From the NCBI GenBank assembly GCA_902534325.1, contig CACAPQ010000020.1, positions 1 to 38,469 on the forward strand: a DNA stretch of 38,469 nucleotides. Direction: 5' to 3'. Source of the DNA: Paracoccaceae bacterium (lineage in GTDB: Bacteria; Pseudomonadota; Alphaproteobacteria; Rhodobacterales; Rhodobacteraceae). The position numbers were made by a program, and so were the translations under genes. The notes beneath the pieces were generated by a model. It did not search any database, was not told the DNA's origin, and was given only the letters and a program-made list of their open reading frames with translations. This document shows positions 33,726-38,469 of this stretch, in pieces; within the stretch, counting starts at the first letter, position 1; the number at the start of each line of letters is the position of its first letter.

Positions 33726-34262
33726 TCAGCTGTCTTTTTTTAAATACTTTTCAATCTTTGAAGTAATTTTGGGAGAAGTTGGTTTTGTGATAGAGTTATA
33801 AGTCTCAACTAGATTACCCTCAGGATCCAATAATACTTTGTAAAAATTCCATCTTGGCGTGAAACCGTACTCCTTTTGCATCCACTGGAAAAATGGATGA
33901 GCCAGACCACCTTTTACAGATGTGATGGTTGTCATTGGTAGACTAAGGTTATAATTAATTTCACAAAAATCCTGAACAGCAGCATCTGTTTTAAGCTCTT
34001 GATTGAAATCGTTTGAGGGTACAGTTATTACAACCAGTCCTCGTTCAGAATACTTGTCATGTAATTTCTGTAACCCTTCGTATTGATAGGTAAAACCACA
34101 GCGACTGGCTGTATTTACAATTAAAATTGGACTACCTCTAAATTCTTTAAGGTTAAGGACTCCTCCGTCGATATTTTCAAACTCGAAATCACTTGCGGCA
34201 TGAACAGGACTCATCATTAACATCAAACTTAACCCAAAAATTTTCAAAAAATCTATAACCAT
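33726..34262 (-). CDS. Glutathione peroxidase family protein with signal peptide
   Basis: The 178-residue protein opens with a signal peptide (hydrophobic 5-18, likely cut after VHA at 20-22). It has the peroxidatic Cys55 in VNTASRCGFTYQY, the second conserved block PSNDFNQE and the Trp/Asn pair in PRWNFYK. These belong to the thioredoxin-like glutathione peroxidase family, which reduces peroxides with glutathione or thioredoxin. The normal family block has FGxQE after the Asn; here it is DFNQE. It is predicted to be periplasmic, which is unusual but found in Proteobacteria. No strong ribosome-binding site is seen. Confidence 0.87.
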   Translation of the reverse strand: MVIDFLKIFGLSLMLMMSPVHAASDFEFENIDGGVLNLKEFRGSPILIVNTASRCGFTYQYEGLQKLHDKYSERGLVVITVPSNDFNQELKTDAAVQDFCEINYNLSLPMTTITSVKGGLAHPFFQWMQKEYGFTPRWNFYKVLLDPEGNLVETYNSITKPTSPKITSKIEKYLKKDS

Positions 34263-34308
34263 TAAAAGAAGTTAGCCCGATTTCTAAAGTGTCAATAAAT
34301 GTTTTCTA

Positions 34309-36126
34309 TCAGTCGAATGTTTCTAACTCATCGATCATTTCAGATATCATCGATAAACCCTTGGACCAAAATTCAGGATCACTAGCGTCTAAGCCAAAAG
34401 GTTTAAGTAGTTCCTTATGATGCTTTGATCCTCCAGCGGATAGCATATTAAAGTACTTATCTTCGAAACCTTTAGGATTTTCTTTGTATGTTGCGTAGAG
34501 TGCATTTACCAAGCCATCTCCAAATGCATACGCGTAAACATAGAAAGGGGAATGCACAAAGTGGGGTATGTAGCTCCAAAACGTTTCATACCCGTCTACG
34601 AATTCAAATGCTGGACCGAGACTTTCAGATTGAACAGACATCCATAAAGAATTGATGTCTGATGGCGTAAGTTCTCCACTCTTTCGGGCATCATGAAGCT
34701 TACATTCAAAATCGTAGAAAGCAATTTGCCTGACGACGGTATTAATCATATCTTCTACTTTATTGGCCAGTAGAACCTTTCGTTCAGTTTTATCAGATGC
34801 TTGATCAAGCATTTGTTGAAACGTAAGCATTTCTCCAAAAACAGAAGCCGTTTCAGCTAGTGTAAGAGGTGTCGAAGATAGCATCTGCCCCTGCGAAGAC
34901 GCCAAAACTTGATGAACACCATGACCAAGTTCGTGAGCCAATGTCATCACATCGCGCGGTTTTCCAAGATAATTTAGCATTATATAGGGATGCACATCCG
35001 TCACCGTAGGATGAGCAAACGCTCCGGGCGCTTTCCCTGGTTTTACACCTGCATCAATCCAACCCTTATTAAAGAAAGGAGTAATCAAATCTGACATGCG
35101 GTTGTCAAAATTTATATATGCATCCGTCACTATCATTTGTGCTTGATCCCATGTAACCAACTTATCACTTTCCATGGGCAATGGGGCATTCCTATCCCAA
35201 ACCTGCATGATTTCAAGACCAAGCCATTTCCGTTTCAATTCATAATACCGGTGACTAATTTTTGGATATGCTTTTACAACAGAATTTCTCAATGCTTCTA
35301 CTACCTCTGGTTCGACCTGATTTGCTAAGTGTCGACCCATTTGGGCGGTTGGCATTCCCCTCCAGCGATCAACTATTTCTTTTTCTTTGGCCTGGGTATT
35401 ATGCACCCGTGTGAAAACTTTTATGTTTTCCATGAAAACTCTGGCTAATTCATGGGTAGCGTTTTCTCTATTTTCGCGTTTTTGGTCAGTTAAAAGGTTG
35501 AGCGTAGCTTCTATGTTTAGTGTTTCGTCGCCAATTTTAAATTTTAAACCAGCAATAGTTTCGTCAAATAATTTTTCCCAGGCATCTCCGACAATTCCAA
35601 GGTCGTGAAGAAACTTTTCAATTTCGTCCGATAGTTGATAAGGTTTAAGGGCTCTTATTTTTTCAAAAATTGGCTTATAACGGGCAAGTTCTACATTTTC
35701 TTTTAATAGCTTTTCTAAAAATTCGTCTTCTAAGCTGTTAATTTCAAGAGAAAAAAATACTAGCTTTGTAGTAAAGATGGTAATTTTTTCTTGCATGTCG
35801 GATAAAAATTTTGCGCGGTCAGCATCAGTTGTTTTCTGATAATAACGAAGGCCAGCATAAGAAATTACTCGGCCTGAGATCGAACTAATCTTCTCATTTC
35901 GGACAACACAATTTAACATTTCTTCAGCAGAAAGGAATTTTAACTTGCCTTCATAGTCCTTGGCAAATTCATCGCATTCTTTTTCTAACCAACTTAAATC
36001 ACTTATCAATTCTTTTGCATCAGTTGAAGTATAAAGATCATTCAAGTTCCAATCAGGAAGTTGGCCTAATTCAGAAGATCCTTTGGAATGCTCAGAATCA
36101 AAAGTCGGGATTGGAAGTTGAAACAT
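34309..36126 (-). CDS. pepF: M3-family oligoendopeptidase (PepF type)
   Basis: The 605-residue zinc metallopeptidase has the HExxH motif HELGHGVHQ with His398, Glu399 and His402. The third ligand Glu is in LAETASVFGEML, about 25 residues further on. The N-terminal half is helical, and the C-terminal segment HFVHSPFYVYAYAFGDGLV is a family mark. M3B enzymes (PepF/F2 group) degrade small cytoplasmic peptides. GAGGT precedes the ATG. Length fits the PepF family (about 600). Confidence 0.94.
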   Translation of the reverse strand: MFQLPIPTFDSEHSKGSSELGQLPDWNLNDLYTSTDAKELISDLSWLEKECDEFAKDYEGKLKFLSAEEMLNCVVRNEKISSISGRVISYAGLRYYQKTTDADRAKFLSDMQEKITIFTTKLVFFSLEINSLEDEFLEKLLKENVELARYKPIFEKIRALKPYQLSDEIEKFLHDLGIVGDAWEKLFDETIAGLKFKIGDETLNIEATLNLLTDQKRENRENATHELARVFMENIKVFTRVHNTQAKEKEIVDRWRGMPTAQMGRHLANQVEPEVVEALRNSVVKAYPKISHRYYELKRKWLGLEIMQVWDRNAPLPMESDKLVTWDQAQMIVTDAYINFDNRMSDLITPFFNKGWIDAGVKPGKAPGAFAHPTVTDVHPYIMLNYLGKPRDVMTLAHELGHGVHQVLASSQGQMLSSTPLTLAETASVFGEMLTFQQMLDQASDKTERKVLLANKVEDMINTVVRQIAFYDFECKLHDARKSGELTPSDINSLWMSVQSESLGPAFEFVDGYETFWSYIPHFVHSPFYVYAYAFGDGLVNALYATYKENPKGFEDKYFNMLSAGGSKHHKELLKPFGLDASDPEFWSKGLSMISEMIDELETFD

Positions 36127-36187
36127 ATTTTACCTCTAAGTTTACGTATCAAGGTTATGTAACTGTAATATATGGTACTACAAGAGA

Positions 36188-37771
36188 TTAAGTTAAAAAA
36201 GCTTTGAGATCTTCCAATTTGTTTGCATCCTTTGGTAATTTATCATGCCGCCATCTCAACATTCTTGGAAAACGTAATGCCACCCCCGATTTATGCCTTG
36301 TGCTTTCGTGGATGCCTTCAAAAGCAATTTCAAAAACCAATTCTGGTGGGACCTGTCGAACAGGCCCAAACTTCTGAATTGTGTTTTTTTTAACCCATGA
36401 CGTAATTTGCCGAAACTCTTCGTCTTTCAACCCTGAGTAGGCTTTTGTAAAGGGTACTAACTGGTTGCTGTCCCAAATAGCGAAAGTATAATCAGTATAA
36501 AGATTTGCTCTTCGACCATGACCTGCCTGCGCATAAATTAACACTCCGTCAATGGTGAGTGGATCCAATTTCCATTTCCACCAATCGCCTCTTTTTCTTC
36601 CACTATAATACTCACTATTTTTATTCTTTATCATTATACCTTCTGCCCTTTGAGATCTGGATGTTTCTCTGATGCGCGCTAGGTTTGTCCACGTTTTACT
36701 GACGATTTCCGCTGACAATTTAATCGGTAATTTATTTGGTATTAGATTTACAAGCTTTGCCAATTTTGATCGCCGTAATTCCAGGTTTTGGTTTCGGATA
36801 TCCACTCCTTCAAATTCTAAAAGATCATAGGCAATCAAGATAACTGGAGCAGCCTCCATGATAGATTTTGAGACTTTTTTTCTCCCAATACGCTTCTGTA
36901 AGATGTTAAAATCTAATGGTTGTTTCCCATTCCAGGCCACTATTTCTCCATCCAGAACGGATCCATCAGGTATAAATTCCAATAAGGCTTCCAATTCGGG
37001 AAATCTTTCCGTCAAATTTTCTTCACCTCTGGACCAAACAAATAGTTCCTTTCTTCTTTTTATAATTTGTCCTCTAATTCCGTCCCATTTCCACTCTGCG
37101 ATCCAGTCTGACCTTTTCCCTAAGTCTTCAGTGTCCTTGTCTAATCCGTATGCTAAACAAAAGGGGTAAGGTCGGCTAATATCCGACTTCCGCTCATCAT
37201 TGATGATAAGGTTGTTCCAACTTATCGTTTCTGGGTGCCAATTTCCCATCAAGCGCAGCGAAAGTTCAAATTCATCAATATCAGTGATTTTTGAAATCGC
37301 TCTTAAGGTTAATTTTTGGCTCACACCCAATCGAAACCCACCAGTAATCAATTTGTTAAAAACAAAACACTCTTTCTTGTTTAGAGTTGCCCATGCATTC
37401 AAGACAAAATGACGTTTTTCTTCTATGCTTTGTTTTTCCAGCTGTCTGAGTTCGGAGATCCATGCACTGAGGCTTTTTTCTGAAAATTGATTTTTTTCAG
37501 GGGTCAAAAGGGATATGGTTTCAGCTAAGTCACCTATAACTGAGTAGGTATCTTCAAGTAACCAAGTTGGCAATTTTGTTACTTCACAGGCCCACTCTCT
37601 TAAATAGCTTGTACTTATTAATCTTTTTGGCCGTCGGCCTGAAAACAAAGCTATGCACCAAAGTTTATCTGAGTTAATGGCATTTTCAAAAAAACTTGCC
37701 AATAATTCTATTTTTTTATTGGTTTTTGTCGTTTGATCTAGACTGTAAACAAGGTTTGCAAAATTTTTCAT
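36188..37771 (-). CDS. ATP-dependent DNA ligase
   Basis: The 527-residue protein has an N-terminal DNA-binding domain (residues 1 to about 200) and a nucleotidyltransferase core. The adenylated lysine is Lys228 in AEWKWDGIRGQI (KxDG). Later motifs are VLDGEIVAW (III), KSIMEAAPVILIAYDLLEF region (IIIa), AEGIMIKNKNSEY (IV) and WWKWKLDPLT (V). The C-terminal part is an OB-fold. This is the ligase type found in a four-gene bacterial repair cluster with a beta-lactamase-fold exonuclease, a Lhr-type helicase and a phosphoesterase. Here the exonuclease is immediately upstream (14 bases) and the next gene downstream is pepF, so the helicase is not in its usual place. Start ribosome-binding site is weak. 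Confidence 0.93.
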   Translation of the reverse strand: MKNFANLVYSLDQTTKTNKKIELLASFFENAINSDKLWCIALFSGRRPKRLISTSYLREWACEVTKLPTWLLEDTYSVIGDLAETISLLTPEKNQFSEKSLSAWISELRQLEKQSIEEKRHFVLNAWATLNKKECFVFNKLITGGFRLGVSQKLTLRAISKITDIDEFELSLRLMGNWHPETISWNNLIINDERKSDISRPYPFCLAYGLDKDTEDLGKRSDWIAEWKWDGIRGQIIKRRKELFVWSRGEENLTERFPELEALLEFIPDGSVLDGEIVAWNGKQPLDFNILQKRIGRKKVSKSIMEAAPVILIAYDLLEFEGVDIRNQNLELRRSKLAKLVNLIPNKLPIKLSAEIVSKTWTNLARIRETSRSQRAEGIMIKNKNSEYYSGRKRGDWWKWKLDPLTIDGVLIYAQAGHGRRANLYTDYTFAIWDSNQLVPFTKAYSGLKDEEFRQITSWVKKNTIQKFGPVRQVPPELVFEIAFEGIHESTRHKSGVALRFPRMLRWRHDKLPKDANKLEDLKAFLT

Positions 37772-37785
37772 AATTTCAATAAAAC

Positions 37786-38469
37786 TTAAATGTCTTCTTC
37801 CGCTGTCACAAATTCTGTATTTACGATCGAGGCGTCTAAGCCTTTAAACCTCAGCCATTTTGAAAAACTTTCTGTATATCCATGGGTCACAAAAATTTTT
37901 TCAGCCTCTGTTTCTCTAATGGCCCAGTTTAGCCCAACCCAGTCTGCGTGATCAGAAATCACAAATCCTTTATCGGCTGCTCGCCTTCTTTTTATCCCTC
38001 TTATCGCCATCCAGCCACTCGCATATCCTGTAGATATTTTTCCAAATTTTTTTATCCAAGAAGTAGATAGAGCAGAGGGTGGTGCCAAGACGATAGCATT
38101 TTTAAAATCATTTAATTTTAGTTTAGATGAGACAAGAGTTGTTTTCGGAATGGCTATTTTTTGTTCACGCATTATTTGATTTGTTTTTTCTATAGCGCCA
38201 TGCGTGAGTATGGGCCCAATATTGCTATCTATTCCCGATATTAACCGTTGTGCCTTTCCTAGGCCATACGCTGCCAAAACAGGTGTAAGGCCTTCCTTAT
38301 TACACTGCAGCCACCAAGTATTGATTTCCTCAAATATTTCTTCCTGCGGCAACCAATTAAAGGCAGGTAACCCGAAAGTACACTCAGTGATAAAACTATG
38401 ACATTTTACTGGTTTGAAAGGTGTGGATAGCCCATCGTCAACTACCTTATAATCACCAGATGCAACCCA
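37786..38469 (-). CDS. Ligase-associated DNA exonuclease, metallo-beta-lactamase fold (N-terminus cut by window edge)
   Basis: The frame is open at the right edge, so 227 residues of the C-terminal two thirds are seen. It begins WVASGDYKVVDDGLSTPF and CHSFITECTFGLPAFNW, typical of the family after its first metal motifs, and later has VISDHADWVGL and IFVTHGYTESFSKWL. The missing part would hold the first HxHxDH metal motif. The family degrades DNA ends, in partnership with the adjacent ATP-dependent ligase and normally a Lhr-type helicase. The partial length agrees with a full protein of about 335-340 residues. Confidence 0.92.
   Translation of the reverse strand, partial: WVASGDYKVVDDGLSTPFKPVKCHSFITECTFGLPAFNWLPQEEIFEEINTWWLQCNKEGLTPVLAAYGLGKAQRLISGIDSNIGPILTHGAIEKTNQIMREQKIAIPKTTLVSSKLKLNDFKNAIVLAPPSALSTSWIKKFGKISTGYASGWMAIRGIKRRRAADKGFVISDHADWVGLNWAIRETEAEKIFVTHGYTESFSKWLRFKGLDASIVNTEFVTAEEDI

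Overview
The window is 38.5 kb of AT-rich, tightly packed chromosomal DNA. Gene content points to a free-living, probably marine alphaproteobacterium. The main pointers are a circularly permuted ATP-grasp/alpha-E/transglutaminase/proteasome-type protease operon, a TupBCA tungstate importer, a SitABCD Mn/Fe importer, an AzlCD exporter, a stand-alone Lrp/AsnC ligand-binding domain and a ligase-associated exonuclease/ATP-dependent DNA ligase pair. The lineage is inferred from gene content only. I see no insertion sequences, prophage genes, CRISPR arrays, rRNA or replication origin. One tRNA is present, tRNA-Ser(GCT).

Layout. 0-0.5 kb: the 3' end of ychF, then tRNA-Ser. 0.5-0.85 kb: a small minus-strand locus that looks frame-disrupted. 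1-5 kb: the four-gene ATP-grasp operon, probably acting on a peptide or peptide-like product that has not been identified. 5.2-8.6 kb: a minus-strand run of small alpha/beta-barrel-like proteins, a histidine phosphatase, a beta-lactamase-fold serine hydrolase, a cupin and a PlsC-type acyltransferase. 9-10.7 kb: an RhlE-like DEAD-box helicase with a long leader, then a solitary RAM-domain protein with a perfect palindrome upstream. 11-16.5 kb: an arginine:glycine amidinotransferase homologue, an FkbM-like methyltransferase, two small membrane proteins, a short-chain dehydrogenase, an EamA-type transporter, a secreted pentapeptide-repeat protein and a 64-aa unknown.

16.5-20.7 kb is on the minus strand and holds tupB-tupC-tupA, a 2-oxoglutarate/Fe(II) oxygenase and azlC-azlD. 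20.8-25.3 kb is one overlapping transcription unit, sitA-B-C-D followed by an aldo/keto reductase. 25.3-28.1 kb is xylB-xylA, which converts D-xylose to xylulose 5-phosphate; xylB starts at TTG. Then come cspA, an ArsC/Spx-like protein, thrS, two overlapping alpha/beta hydrolases, a second short-chain dehydrogenase, a periplasmic glutathione peroxidase, an M3 peptidase (PepF type) and the DNA ligase with its exonuclease, which runs off the right edge.

The parts most worth a second look are the ATP-grasp operon, the amidinotransferase-methyltransferase pair, the pairing of an amino-acid exporter with a 2OG oxygenase, and several small or frame-disrupted loci and inverted repeats.
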